From assembly GCA_947426525.1 (NCBI GenBank), contig CANEEJ010000011.1, positions 1 through 34,407 on the forward strand: 34,407 bases of DNA. Reading direction: 5' to 3'. The notes beneath the pieces are model-generated. The model was not told the origin of the DNA and did no database searches. It saw nothing but the letters and a program-made list of their open reading frames with translations. Shown here piece after piece: positions 7,355-16,710 of this stretch; the stretch's first letter is position 1, and each line of letters starts with the position of its first letter. Origin of the DNA: an uncultured Clostridium sp. (GTDB lineage: Bacteria > Bacillota > Clostridia > TANB77 > CAG-508). Made by a program: the position numbers and the translations under genes.

Positions 7355-10300
7355 TCAAGCATCCACCTTCAAAATAATCTCAGAAAAATACCTCATACTT
7401 CTTTGTGCTTCTTCTACCGTATTTGCATTATTACCAACTTCAACTAATGTTGCACATTTAGCACATGATTGATTATAATTTTTATCATAAATATACATAG
7501 GTTTAAATAAACCTGGATATAGCTTATCCGCCTTTTTTTGTAATTCTACTGCCCATTTTAAATTATTTTCCCATCCTTCATGACCAATGGCAATTACAAA
7601 TCTTAAATTAGCAACATTTTGCCCATCAATTTCTACACTATTTTGTGTAGGCTTGTTTTCCATATAAGCATCCCTATGTAAATCGAATACAATATCTACT
7701 GTCTTATTTTGTTCTTTTAGTTTGTTTTTTAATGTGATTTCTGACCTTGTATAGGCTCCATCAATTCCTTCTAAATCATGATATTCTTGTATATGTGTTA
7801 CATTAAAATTCTTAGCTTGTAAATTATCTTTTAATGTTTTTCCAATGCTTATCATATTATAGTTCTCATTTAGTGTTTTTGCTTCCTCTATTTCTTCATA
7901 GCTTCCGTCATATGAATTATATCCTTCTGTTGTATGTGTATGGTAAAGAATAATATCTTGTTTATTATCTAATTGCAATTTGTAGTCATTTGAAAATTTT
8001 TTTGCAATATCTGTTTGGGTTGTATTATTAACAGCAATCCCTAAATAATATTTCTCATATACAGACAAATTGTACTGATAATTATCTAAGAAAATTTGAT
8101 AATCTCTTTCTTCTTCAAATTTTCCATAGTTTGCTTGAATAGCAATTTCTATTTGCTTTTTAGCGTCTTCAAATTCATTTAAATTTATGTTTGTTAATTT
8201 AATTATCCATTGATATAATTGTGGTTCTCCTTGATTTTCTAGCATTCTTATTACATTATTAATAGAACTACTTTTTTCTATTATTCTTTTTGTATTATAT
8301 TTACATTTATTTTGATTTCTTAACATTGTTTCATAATATTGTTTAACCATTTCTTCTAGGTTATCTTGTCCACTCATAATATATGATTGCATTTTTTTTG
8401 CTTCATACTCATTTATTTTTGAAAGATTTCGTTCATATTTTATTGCTTCATCATATGCTGCTACCAAATTTTTATTCAACTCTTTGTATTCTTGTGAATC
8501 AATATATAATCCAATTTTTTGCGTTTCTAACTCATTTATTTTTATTGTTTTTTGATATATTTTCGTATTAAAATACATAAAAATTGTAATTATTGGAATG
8601 ATAGTTAATACACCATTTATCCAATATTGCTTGTTTCCACAGCAATTAGTATTCTCACTTTTTTTAGCACTTGCTAATATTCCTAAACTAAAGAATATTA
8701 CTACTTTCATACTAGAAAAATACATATCTGAATCTATCATACAATGAGCTAGTAATGCCAATATTGCAAATTTTATTCCTCTGTATCTTTCATCTTTTTG
8801 CATAATTACGATACTTATTATACCTATTAGTGCTACTATTCCACATAATCCAAATTCTATCCAAACTTGTGTAAAATAGCTGTGAGTATCATTTGATATA
8901 TATCCGTATTCTTGCACTTCTTCATATTTATAATGCCAACCTTCTCCACCTATTCCTGTTAACCAATTTTGTGAAATTATTTTAAATCCATCTCTTATAA
9001 ATTCAAATCTTTCTTGTGCCGTTTTATATTGGATACTAATATCTTGGATTTTTTCTACTAACTTTGTTGGCAAATGCTTATATTCTAATATAATTTCTTC
9101 ATCATTCATTTTCAAATGATTTATTACCCAGTTTTTAGGCGCATATTGATATTTTGATTTAAATTCTATTTTTATTTCCGTCGTATTTTCTGTTGTTTCT
9201 ATCTCAATTTCTTTTATTCCTGAAAATTTGCCAAATTTTTCTTCATGATTGGTTATTTCCAAATTTTTATTATCTCTTTGTATAATATTTATTGTAAATA
9301 CTTCTTCCTTTTCCTTTTCTTGTACCAAATCCATTGTTGCATTCATATCAAAACGAAATGTATATTTACTTTTTGGCTTAATATTTTTTATTTTTTTAGC
9401 ATTATAATTAGTTGAAGCATTTTCACTAAATACTATAAATTCTTTTGTTTTTTGCAATTCTATCTTTACCACAACACCTACAATTATAACAATTACACTT
9501 GTTAAAACCAATATGGTTCTTATTTTCATTCTTCCTACATATCTTGTTATTTTATCATTTAATATATTAATTATCGAACTTATCATAAGTGTAAATATCG
9601 TGATTAGCAAAATCCCTATGTAATTTTCTTGCATTTGAAATTTATTAAACAAATAACTATATATTATGGCTATTATTAGTGATGTTATTGTGTTTTGCAT
9701 GATATAAATGCTTTTTTGTTTATCTTTCATTCCTATCATATACACGATTAGCATGCATGGAAAAATAAGAAACATTAATTTTGAATATGTCAAAATAAGC
9801 CCAAGTATTAATATTGTGTTTATTACGCTATATCTATTTTTCTCAATTTCACTCGTAGCATTTATTGTTCTATGAATATTTAAAAAGTAAGAAAATACAA
9901 TCAATCCAGCAAATGCATTTGGATTTCCAAATACAGATACTAATCTTGATTCTCCATTTATTATAAAATCAATTTTAAAGAACTCGAAAATCCTATTGGT
10001 TGTAAGATTTTCTATTCCTAAAAAAATTAAAACTATTGTGCCAAAAATTATTACACGATAGATTGTTTGCACACTTTTTTCACTTTTTACTGTAATTTCT
10101 CTTACCATTATATAAATCCAAAACAATGTTACATACTCTAATATTGCAGTTACTGTTGCAAATAAACTAATATAGGTGTTCGAAATTAGTGGTATTAGTG
10201 TTGAAATTATAAGTAATATAACATATATGTCTATTTTGGATTTTATTATTTTTATTGGTTGTTTTTTTATTATTCGCATAATAAAATATGCTATCATGAT

Positions 10301-10420
10301 TACATTGATAGCAATTTGTAATTTTTTATATTGTTCTAGATTTCTTATTGTTATTATAGATGCTATTAATATTAAAATTAATAGCATCTTGTCTATATTT
10401 TTTATCACTTTTTTTATCAT
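7355..10420 (-). CDS. O-antigen-ligase-like (Wzy_C) membrane protein fused to a SpoIIP-type hydrolase domain
   Basis: At 1021 aa it is far longer than either family alone. Residues 1-320 hold many hydrophobic helices with SVFGNPNAFAG near 160. Residues ~330-460 form an extracytoplasmic beta-rich insert. The Wzy_C signature follows (TGIGGEGWHYK, NDTHSYFTQVWIEFG, residues ~485-520), then more helices to ~640. Residues ~640-810 are a soluble helical, TPR-like region. Residues ~815-1021 match SpoIIP: ILYHTHTTEGYNS, a second His motif DLHRD (~910), and CATLVEVGNNANT (~993), with all recognisable metal and catalytic motifs kept. SpoIIP is an amidase/endopeptidase cutting septal peptidoglycan during engulfment. 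The fusion would place a peptidoglycan hydrolase on a glycan ligase or polymerase. The ORF is continuous. It starts 13 nt after the prepilin-like gene, and the deacetylase gene follows. Confidence 0.85.
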   Translation of the reverse strand: MIKKVIKNIDKMLLILILIASIITIRNLEQYKKLQIAINVIMIAYFIMRIIKKQPIKIIKSKIDIYVILLIISTLIPLISNTYISLFATVTAILEYVTLFWIYIMVREITVKSEKSVQTIYRVIIFGTIVLIFLGIENLTTNRIFEFFKIDFIINGESRLVSVFGNPNAFAGLIVFSYFLNIHRTINATSEIEKNRYSVINTILILGLILTYSKLMFLIFPCMLIVYMIGMKDKQKSIYIMQNTITSLIIAIIYSYLFNKFQMQENYIGILLITIFTLMISSIINILNDKITRYVGRMKIRTILVLTSVIVIIVGVVVKIELQKTKEFIVFSENASTNYNAKKIKNIKPKSKYTFRFDMNATMDLVQEKEKEEVFTINIIQRDNKNLEITNHEEKFGKFSGIKEIEIETTENTTEIKIEFKSKYQYAPKNWVINHLKMNDEEIILEYKHLPTKLVEKIQDISIQYKTAQERFEFIRDGFKIISQNWLTGIGGEGWHYKYEEVQEYGYISNDTHSYFTQVWIEFGLCGIVALIGIISIVIMQKDERYRGIKFAILALLAHCMIDSDMYFSSMKVVIFFSLGILASAKKSENTNCCGNKQYWINGVLTIIPIITIFMYFNTKIYQKTIKINELETQKIGLYIDSQEYKELNKNLVAAYDEAIKYERNLSKINEYEAKKMQSYIMSGQDNLEEMVKQYYETMLRNQNKCKYNTKRIIEKSSSINNVIRMLENQGEPQLYQWIIKLTNINLNEFEDAKKQIEIAIQANYGKFEEERDYQIFLDNYQYNLSVYEKYYLGIAVNNTTQTDIAKKFSNDYKLQLDNKQDIILYHTHTTEGYNSYDGSYEEIEEAKTLNENYNMISIGKTLKDNLQAKNFNVTHIQEYHDLEGIDGAYTRSEITLKNKLKEQNKTVDIVFDLHRDAYMENKPTQNSVEIDGQNVANLRFVIAIGHEGWENNLKWAVELQKKADKLYPGLFKPMYIYDKNYNQSCAKCATLVEVGNNANTVEEAQRSMRYFSEIILKVDA

Positions 10421-10433
10421 TTGAAACTCTTTC

Positions 10434-11532
10434 TTATTTTCCTAAATACTCAACTTGAAGTCTAGTATCTTTATCAAAAGTTGATATACAATCAAAATCA
10501 CTTCTACACTCTAGAAAATCATTTATTGAAGCTTTTCCTTCAATTTTTATAATAGCTATTTCATTCCATCCTCCAAATGGTGTTTCCATATACATTACAC
10601 TTTTTGGAATTGTTATTTCTTGTACTTTTTGGGTTCCATAAAATGCATTTTCCAAAATTGTTTCTAAGCTATCTGGTAATTGAATTGTTTCAACATCTTC
10701 AAATATACAACTTGCACCTAATTCTTTTACCGTTGATGGATATACAATTTGTTTAATTCCTTGTATAATTCCCGTACTTTGCATGAAAAGTTTTTCATTT
10801 GAAATATGGGTAGTAAATGATACTTTTACAACTTCTTTCCCTTCAATTTTTGTTGGAATTACTAATTTATCTACATTAATTTTCACGGCATCTTGTCCTA
10901 CATAAATTCCTAATGCTTTCGTTTTTTCATAATCAATATGATTAAAATTAAACCCTATTATTTCTATTTTGCCATCTGTATTTTCATTATAATTAAACCA
11001 AGAGGCTTCTTCGTTGTTTATTTCTTCATAAAATACATTTCCAAGCATTGTTTTTGCCTGATTTTCTGCCATATAATATAAATTACCATTTGAAATATAA
11101 TACACATCTCCTGTTTCAATTGTTCCTTTTCCTGTTGTTGACTTTGTTATTAACTTAGTAACATCTACTACATATTTTATTTCTTCCTCTTCTACATCTA
11201 TGCTACTTAATTTGATATCTGTATGAATGGAAGCATATCTTTTTAATTCTCCTATATTTGTAGAATCTTCCTTTATTATTTTTCTTGACTTTAAATAGTC
11301 AATATTTCCCATCTTGTTGTCTATATCTAAATTTTTCTCATATATTGCCATCCTTAACTGTTCTAATATATTCGCTTGCTCTGTATTTAGCTTTGCTTTA
11401 CTACCTTTACTTAATAATCCATTATCTCCGTGCAAGAGCCGCTACACTTATTCCTGCTAGAACAATTAGTACTATTATTGTAATGACTAAAGCTATTAGT
11501 GTGATTCCTTTATTGGTTTTGTTTTGTTTCAT
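10434..11532 (-). pseudogene. Prepilin-like protein with BspA-type LRR region, frameshifted
   Basis: From ATG 11532 (RBS AGAGGT) the first ~30 codons give a classical type IV prepilin-like N-terminus, KGITLIALVITIIVLIVLAG, a peptidase site followed by a hydrophobic helix. That frame ends at a TAA after ALARR. The expected continuation GDNGLLSKGSKAKLNTEQAN is in another frame (10434-11435), openable only from a TTG without an RBS. One extra base within GCACGG (about 11427-11435) explains the break. The distal half contains leucine-rich repeats of the BspA/LRR_5 kind (TIQLPDSLETILENAFYG, EITIPKSVMYM). The repaired protein of ~365 aa would be a pseudopilin-anchored surface protein. Family assignment is firm for the N-terminus and moderate for the LRR part. 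Confidence 0.82.
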
Positions 11533-11565
11533 TCTTTCTACCTCTTTCTTTTGTTTTATATTTGC

Positions 11566-11595
11566 ATTGTATCAAACTGATTAGAACTATGTCAA
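11566..11595 (-). promoter_or_regulatory. Promoter for the prepilin-ligase-deacetylase operon
   Basis: Minus strand TTGACA (11590-11595), 18-nt spacer, TACAAT (11566-11571), about 25 nt before the RBS of the prepilin-like gene. Confidence 0.7.
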
Positions 11596-11632
11596 GCTTT
11601 TGACACAAAAGCATATTATTTTTTATTTTATA

Positions 11633-11670
11633 AAAAAACAGCATAATTCATTGAAATTATACTGTTTTTT
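11633..11670 (-). terminator. Bidirectional rho-independent terminator
   Basis: AAAAAACAGCATAATT (11633-11648) pairs with AATTATACTGTTTTTT (11655-11670) with one mismatch. It closes the metG-small membrane protein operon and insulates the following promoter. Confidence 0.75.
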
Positions 11671-11692
11671 ATATTCTTTAAACTTTTATTCA

Positions 11693-11845
11693 TTATGCAA
11701 TTCCTTTTATATAAAACACATAAGAAATCACAGCTATAAAAAATATAGCTAATATGATTAAAATTCTAAATATGATATCTCCAATTGTTGCTTTTGCTTT
11801 GTGTTTTCCTTTTTTTACTTTTTTGTTTTCTTTTGTTTCTTCCAT
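11693..11845 (-). CDS. Small single-span membrane protein (50 aa)
   Basis: ATG at 11845 is preceded by AAAGGGG, which is part of the last codons of metG, so the two genes are tightly coupled (2 nt between stop and start). The N-terminus is very Lys-rich (MEETKENKKVKKGKHKAKAT) and is followed by one hydrophobic helix (IIFRILIILAIFFIAVISYV) and a short tail, giving an N-in topology. A terminator follows. No family recognised. Its small size and coupling to metG are seen directly; a functional link is only inference. Confidence 0.7.
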   Translation of the reverse strand: MEETKENKKVKKGKHKAKATIGDIIFRILIILAIFFIAVISYVFYIKGIA

Positions 11846-11847
11846 TT

Positions 11848-13425
11848 TTATTCCCCTTTCATTACACCTTTTAAAAATTCGACTTCTTCTTCCGCCTTTA
11901 ACCTCATGAAAATAGGCTCTCCTTTTTCTATTACTTTACTGTTTTCTATTTTATCATACTCTTTTAAATTTTTCCAGTTTTTCATATCATTTTCTTCTAT
12001 TCCTATTTGTCTAAAAATGTTATTGGCTGTATCTTTCATAAATGGTTGAATTAAAATTGCTATTTTTCTTAGATTTTCTATTAAGTGATACATACATGAC
12101 TGCAATTTTTCCGTTTGCTCCTCTTTAGCTAAAGCCCATGGCATGGTTTCGTCAATATATTTATTGGTTCTAGCAACTAAATTCCATATTTCTTGAATAC
12201 TATTAGCAATTTCATAGTTATTCCATTTTTCATCAAATTTTTCAATTTGTGCTAGGGTATATTCTTCTAATTCTTTATCAACTTCATTTGGTGTTCCATT
12301 ATAGTTTGGTACCTTTCCGCTAAAATACTTATTTACCATAGATACGGTTCGATTTAGAAGATTACTTAAGTCATTACATAAATCAAAGTTATATCTTTCA
12401 ACAAAAGCTTCTGGTGAAAAAATTCCATCTTGAGAAACTGGCATTTCTCTTAGCAAGAAGTATCTTACACTATCTAGCCCATAACGTTCTATTAAAGTTT
12501 CTGGGTAGATAACATTTCCTTTGGATTTTGACATTTTTCCATCTTTCATCATAATCCAGTTATGCACTAAAATCGTTTTTGGTAATGGTAAGTCTAATGC
12601 CATTAAGAAAATCGGCCAATAAATCAAGTGAAATCTTGCAATATCCTTTCCCACGATTTGTAAATCTGCCGGCCAATACTTCTTAAATAGAGTATCATCT
12701 TCTGATAAATATCCTAATGCTGTAATATAGTTTGTCAAAGCATCTAGCCAAACATAAATAACATGTTTTGGATCTTTTGTAACTTTAATTCCCCAATCAA
12801 ATGAAGTTCTACTTACACATAAATCTTCTAGCCCTGGCTTAATAAAGTTATTTATCATTTCATTTTTTCGATAATCTGGTTTAATAAAATCTGGATGTTC
12901 TTCATAATATTTTAACAATCTATCTGCATATTTTTTCATGTTAAAGAAGTAGGATTCTTCTTTCATTAACTCTACTTCTCTTCCACAATCTGGGCATTTT
13001 CCATCTACTAATTGTGTTTCTGTAAAGAATGTCTCACAAGGGATACAATACCAGCCTTCATACTCACCTTTATAAATATCACCTTGCTCCATAAACTTAT
13101 CAAATATTTTTTGTACTACTTTCTCATGTCTCTCCTCTGTTGTTTGAATATAATCATCATATTCAATTTCCATTTTAGCCCATAATTCTTTTGCCATTTT
13201 AGCCATTTCATCCACATATTCTTTTGGTGTTTTATTAGCTTCTTTCGCCTTTTTCTCTATTTTTTGTCCATGCTCATCAGTTCCTGTTAACATATAGGCA
13301 TCTTCACCTTTTAACTTGTGATATTGTTTCATACTATCTGCTAAAACAGTTGTATACGCTGTTCCAATATGAAATCTTCCACTTGGATAATAAATTGGTG
13401 TTGTTACATAAAATTTATTACTCAT
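11848..13425 (-). CDS. metG: Methionyl-tRNA synthetase, short form
   Basis: This class I synthetase charges tRNA-Met. The N-terminal catalytic motif is FHIGTAYTT (HIGH equivalent near residue 19), a zinc-knuckle insert carries CIPC and CPDC (residues ~128-147), and KMSKSKGN is near residue 296. An anticodon-binding helical domain follows. At 525 aa it lacks the C-terminal Trbp111-like tRNA-binding domain present in many ~650-aa bacterial enzymes. The start is set by AAGGAG 8 nt upstream. The small membrane protein gene follows directly. A REP-like element lies just upstream of the start. Confidence 0.96.
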   Translation of the reverse strand: MSNKFYVTTPIYYPSGRFHIGTAYTTVLADSMKQYHKLKGEDAYMLTGTDEHGQKIEKKAKEANKTPKEYVDEMAKMAKELWAKMEIEYDDYIQTTEERHEKVVQKIFDKFMEQGDIYKGEYEGWYCIPCETFFTETQLVDGKCPDCGREVELMKEESYFFNMKKYADRLLKYYEEHPDFIKPDYRKNEMINNFIKPGLEDLCVSRTSFDWGIKVTKDPKHVIYVWLDALTNYITALGYLSEDDTLFKKYWPADLQIVGKDIARFHLIYWPIFLMALDLPLPKTILVHNWIMMKDGKMSKSKGNVIYPETLIERYGLDSVRYFLLREMPVSQDGIFSPEAFVERYNFDLCNDLSNLLNRTVSMVNKYFSGKVPNYNGTPNEVDKELEEYTLAQIEKFDEKWNNYEIANSIQEIWNLVARTNKYIDETMPWALAKEEQTEKLQSCMYHLIENLRKIAILIQPFMKDTANNIFRQIGIEENDMKNWKNLKEYDKIENSKVIEKGEPIFMRLKAEEEVEFLKGVMKGE

Positions 13426-13440
13426 TTTTATTCACTCCTT

Positions 13441-13496
13441 ATGTCGTATTAGGGACGGTTCTTTTCCGACATAGATGTCGTTTTTGGGACACATCT
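13441..13496. repeat. REP-like palindromic element upstream of metG
   Basis: Contains GGGACGGTTCTTTTCCGACA, then a TAGATGTCG arm and GGGACACATCT. From 13452 to 13496 it matches the element at 17133-17178 in opposite orientation, apart from the middle linker and one base. ATGTCG/CGACAT arms allow a hairpin. Confidence 0.8.
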
Positions 13497-13541
13497 CTTT
13501 CTATTTTTTCCATTTTATAGAAATATATTACCACATTTACA

Positions 13542-13569
13542 CAAAAATAGCAACAAATTTTGTTGCTAT
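13542..13569 (-). terminator. Terminator of the Ca2+-ATPase gene
   Basis: ATAGCAACAAA (13547-13557) pairs with TTTGTTGCTAT (13559-13569). On the minus strand a T-run follows. Confidence 0.85.
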
Positions 13570-13579
13570 CTTACAATAA

Positions 13580-16303
13580 CTATTCATCTTTAGTTGTATT
13601 AATTTTAAATAACTTAAATAGCTCTACAATCACAATTGGCGCAAAGATTAAGCCTATCAATTCAATAATATTTTCCGTTGGAAGAATTGGTATACTAAAG
13701 ATGTTTCTCAATGGCGGTACAGCAAGAATAACCAACATTAACGCTGCTGAAGCAATAATAGCTCCTATCAATTTTGTATTATTAAATACTTTGGTTTTAA
13801 ACAATGATTTTTTGTTATCTCTTACGTTAAATACATGTACTAATTCAGATAATGCAAGTGTTACAAACGCCATTGTCTGACCGACTTCTATTTTTGACTC
13901 ATCTAAAGTTAACCCATCAATTGGTGCATTAGTTGTTGCTAAACCTATCATAAAAGCTCCTAATGTTAGAAGACCAATCATAGCTCCTTGATAAATTACA
14001 CGCCAAGTCATTCCTTTAGTAAATACTCCTTTACCTGGCTTAGCAGGTTTTCGTTTCATAATATCTTGATTAGCTGGGTCAAAGGCTAATGCCAAGGCTG
14101 GAAGAGAGTCAGTTACTAGGTTTATCCATAGGATATGAATTGGTAATAAAATTTCTAAATGAGAAATATCGGTAATATCAAACCAAGTTGCAAATAGTGG
14201 TGTACAAAGTGTTGCTAAAAACAATACTACGATTTCTCCTACATTGCTTGATAATAAGAATTGTATTACTTTTAAGATATTATCATAAATTCTTCTTCCT
14301 TCTTCTACTGCTGATACAATAGTTGCAAAATTATCATCGGTTAGAATAACATCTGCTGCTTCTTTGGCAACATCTGTTCCAACCATTCCCATGGCACATC
14401 CAATATCAGATGTTTTTAAAGCTGGACTGTCATTTACGCCATCACCAGTCATAGCAACAATTTCTCCATTTTTTTGCCATGCTTTTACAATTCTAACTTT
14501 GTGTTCTGGCGATACTCTAGCATATACAGAATATTGTCTTACCTTTTTTTCTAGTTCTTCGTCTGTCATTTTTTCTAATTCTAATCCTGTAATAGCTTCT
14601 TCTTCTTTTTCCAAGATACCTAATTTTTTTGCAATAGCGGTAGCAGTAATTTTATGGTCTCCTGTTATCATAACTGTTTTTATTCCTGCTGTTTTACATT
14701 TTGCCACAGCTACTTTTGCTTCTTCTCTAGGCGGATCAATCATTCCTACCATTCCAATAAAGATTAGTTCATTTTCTATTGTTTCCATTTCTTCCTTAGA
14801 TGGTTTATGGTCTAATTCTTTATAAGCACATGCTAATACTCTTAATGCTTCCTTTGCCATTTTTTCATTATGTTCATAAATTGTAGTTGTATAATTTTCT
14901 AAATCTTGTTTTATTTCTCCTTCTAGTATATAAGCTTTACATCTTTTTAGTAGTTCGTCTACACCACCTTTTGTATAGACAATATATTTTCCGTTTTGTT
15001 CGTTAACCGTTGTCATTAATTTTCTATCTGAATCAAATGGAACTTCATTCAAACGAGGTACTCTATCATAAATACTTGGATCAAAATCTAGTTTAAATGC
15101 CATATCAACTAATGCTGTTTCTGTTGGGTCCCCTGTTAAAGCTCCATCACTCGAAATCTTCGTGTCGTTGCATAACATGTTAGCATAGACTAATTTCTTA
15201 ATATCTTCTGTTATTTCTTTTACTTTTTGTAAATCTTCGTTTTTCCCATTAATGAATATCTTTTCTACTGTCATCTTATTTTGTGTCAATGTTCCTGTCT
15301 TGTCAGAGCAAATAACAGTTGCACTTCCTAGTGTTTCAACCGCTGGTAATCTTTTTACGATAGCATTTTTCTTAACCATTTTTTGAACGCCTATTGCTAA
15401 AACGATGGTAGATACTGCCACTAATCCTTCTGGAATAGCTGCAACAGCTAAACTTACTGCTGTCATGAACATATGAATAGCTTCTTTTCCTTGTAATAAT
15501 CCAACAACAAAAATAAAGGCACAAATAAGAATAGCCGCTATTCCTAATGTTTTACCTAATTTATTTAATTTTTGTTGCAGTGGTGTTTCTTGTTTTTCTG
15601 TATTATTTATCATTCCTGCAATTTTTCCTACCTCTGTTGTCATTCCAGTTTCTACTACAATCCCTTTTCCTCTACCATATGTTACTAAACTAGAAGAAAA
15701 TAACATATTAACTCTATCACCAATTCCAATTTCTTCGCCGTCTATTTTGTTTATGCTTTTTTCTACTGGTACAGATTCACCCGTTAATGATGCTTCTTGT
15801 GACTTCAAATTAACGGCCTCTATAATTCTTAAATCAGCTGGAATATAATCTCCTGTGTCTAATACTACAATGTCCCCTGGAACTAATTCTTTGGCTGGAA
15901 TAACGGTAACTTCTCCATTTCGAATTACTTTAGATGCATGGTCTGTTAGCTTTTGTAAAGCTTCTAATGATTTTTCTGCTTTTGATTCTTGTGTCACCCC
16001 TATGATAGCATTTACAATTACTACTATCATAATAATGATAGTATCTGTTATTCCTTCTCCCTCTGCTATTCCAACAGCTCCAGATACAATTGCCGCTATA
16101 ATTAATACGATAATAGAAAAGTCTTTAAATTGGTCTGCAAATCTTTGCACTAAAGTTTTCTTTTTAGTAGCTTTTAATTGATTAAGACCATACTTTTCTT
16201 GCCTTTTTTTAGCTTCCTCTATTTGTAACCCTTTCTCTTGATTGGTTTTTAGTTTGCTTTCTACTTCTTCAATTTCTTGATTAAACCAGTTTTTGTTTTC
16301 CAA
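13580..16303 (-). CDS. Calcium-transporting P-type ATPase (P2A, SERCA/PMCA-like)
   Basis: A 907-aa ion pump with the full P-type order: cytoplasmic N-terminal cation-ATPase domain, actuator domain with SLTGESVPVEK, phosphorylation site DKTGTLTQNKMTVE (Asp ~ residue 333), nucleotide-binding domain, and TGDGVNDSPALK hinge (~620). The membrane-helix ion-binding motifs resemble SERCA: VAAIPEGL in M4, SSNVGEIVVLFLA in M5 and NLVTDSLPALALAFDP in M6. This favours Ca2+ export over Na+/K+ or heavy metals. The start codon is TTG (16303), 10 nt after AAGGAG. It is a single-gene unit between a tRNA-Glu terminator and its own terminator. Confidence 0.93.
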   Translation of the reverse strand: MENKNWFNQEIEEVESKLKTNQEKGLQIEEAKKRQEKYGLNQLKATKKKTLVQRFADQFKDFSIIVLIIAAIVSGAVGIAEGEGITDTIIIMIVVIVNAIIGVTQESKAEKSLEALQKLTDHASKVIRNGEVTVIPAKELVPGDIVVLDTGDYIPADLRIIEAVNLKSQEASLTGESVPVEKSINKIDGEEIGIGDRVNMLFSSSLVTYGRGKGIVVETGMTTEVGKIAGMINNTEKQETPLQQKLNKLGKTLGIAAILICAFIFVVGLLQGKEAIHMFMTAVSLAVAAIPEGLVAVSTIVLAIGVQKMVKKNAIVKRLPAVETLGSATVICSDKTGTLTQNKMTVEKIFINGKNEDLQKVKEITEDIKKLVYANMLCNDTKISSDGALTGDPTETALVDMAFKLDFDPSIYDRVPRLNEVPFDSDRKLMTTVNEQNGKYIVYTKGGVDELLKRCKAYILEGEIKQDLENYTTTIYEHNEKMAKEALRVLACAYKELDHKPSKEEMETIENELIFIGMVGMIDPPREEAKVAVAKCKTAGIKTVMITGDHKITATAIAKKLGILEKEEEAITGLELEKMTDEELEKKVRQYSVYARVSPEHKVRIVKAWQKNGEIVAMTGDGVNDSPALKTSDIGCAMGMVGTDVAKEAADVILTDDNFATIVSAVEEGRRIYDNILKVIQFLLSSNVGEIVVLFLATLCTPLFATWFDITDISHLEILLPIHILWINLVTDSLPALALAFDPANQDIMKRKPAKPGKGVFTKGMTWRVIYQGAMIGLLTLGAFMIGLATTNAPIDGLTLDESKIEVGQTMAFVTLALSELVHVFNVRDNKKSLFKTKVFNNTKLIGAIIASAALMLVILAVPPLRNIFSIPILPTENIIELIGLIFAPIVIVELFKLFKINTTKDE

Positions 16304-16355
16304 CTTTCAATCACTCCTTTTTCTTATTTTTTACATTTTTTATGTTTTTATAAGT

Positions 16356-16402
16356 AAAAAGACCTTTAAAAAGAATGATTTTCTCATTCTTTTTAAAAGT
16401 CT
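16356..16402 (-). terminator. Long-stem terminator downstream of tRNA-Glu
   Basis: A 19-bp stem is formed by 16360-16378 and 16384-16402 (AGACCTTTAAAAAGAATGA and its near-complement). A T-run follows on the minus strand. It lies about 90 nt beyond the tRNA, so the primary transcript has a long 3' trailer. Confidence 0.8.
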
Positions 16403-16492
16403 CGCTTAACTATTATTAGCCTTACTAACCAGATATTTTCATATCGCGACTGTTGATTAGTAATAAAAAGCTACTCCCTTTTAACTTTATTT

Positions 16493-16567
16493 TGGTGACC
16501 CCTACGGGAATCGAACCCATGATTCCACCTTGAGAGGGTGGCGTCTTAACCGCTTGACCAAGGGGCC
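16493..16567 (-). tRNA. tRNA-Glu (anticodon CTC)
   Basis: Acceptor GGCCCCT/AGGGGTC, anticodon stem CCACC/GGTGG with loop CTCTCAA (anticodon CTC, reads GAG), T-arm with TTCGATT, encoded CCA. This is the minor Glu isoacceptor; the TTC isoacceptor must be elsewhere. Confidence 0.93.
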
Positions 16568-16584
16568 TTGTTGATTACTTACTA

Positions 16585-16613
16585 TTTATATCATTTTTTT
16601 ATAATTTCGTCAA
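16585..16613 (-). promoter_or_regulatory. Promoter for tRNA-Glu
   Basis: Minus strand TTGACG (16608-16613), 17-nt spacer, TATAAA (16585-16590), correctly placed about 18 nt before the tRNA. Confidence 0.7.
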
Positions 16614-16637
16614 CTAGTAAAATGATATTTTTATAAA

Positions 16638-16706
16638 TTGCCAAAAGGGACGGTCCTTTTTGGCAAAACGATGTTTTTTGACCCCGTCCCAAAAAACACC
16701 GTCCTC
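16638..16706. repeat. REP-like element, two adjacent palindromes
   Basis: TTGCCAAAAGGGAC (16638-16651) pairs with GGTCCTTTTTGGCAA (16652-16666). A second palindrome, GTTTTTTG...CAAAAAAC around a CCCGTCCC core, follows (16672-16697), then ACCGTCCT. It lies downstream of mrnC. Confidence 0.75.
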
Positions 16707-16710
16707 AATA

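Noticed and set aside
14364..14825. 153-codon plus-strand ORF inside the Ca2+-ATPase gene
   Set aside because: It is antisense to a clearly coding, motif-rich gene and has no RBS, and its composition is that of a shadow frame. Similar antisense ORFs at 17444-17941 and 20481-20978 were rejected for the same reason.
16405..16490. A second tRNA between tRNA-Glu and its terminator
   Set aside because: No acceptor, T-arm or anticodon arm could be folded from this trailer.
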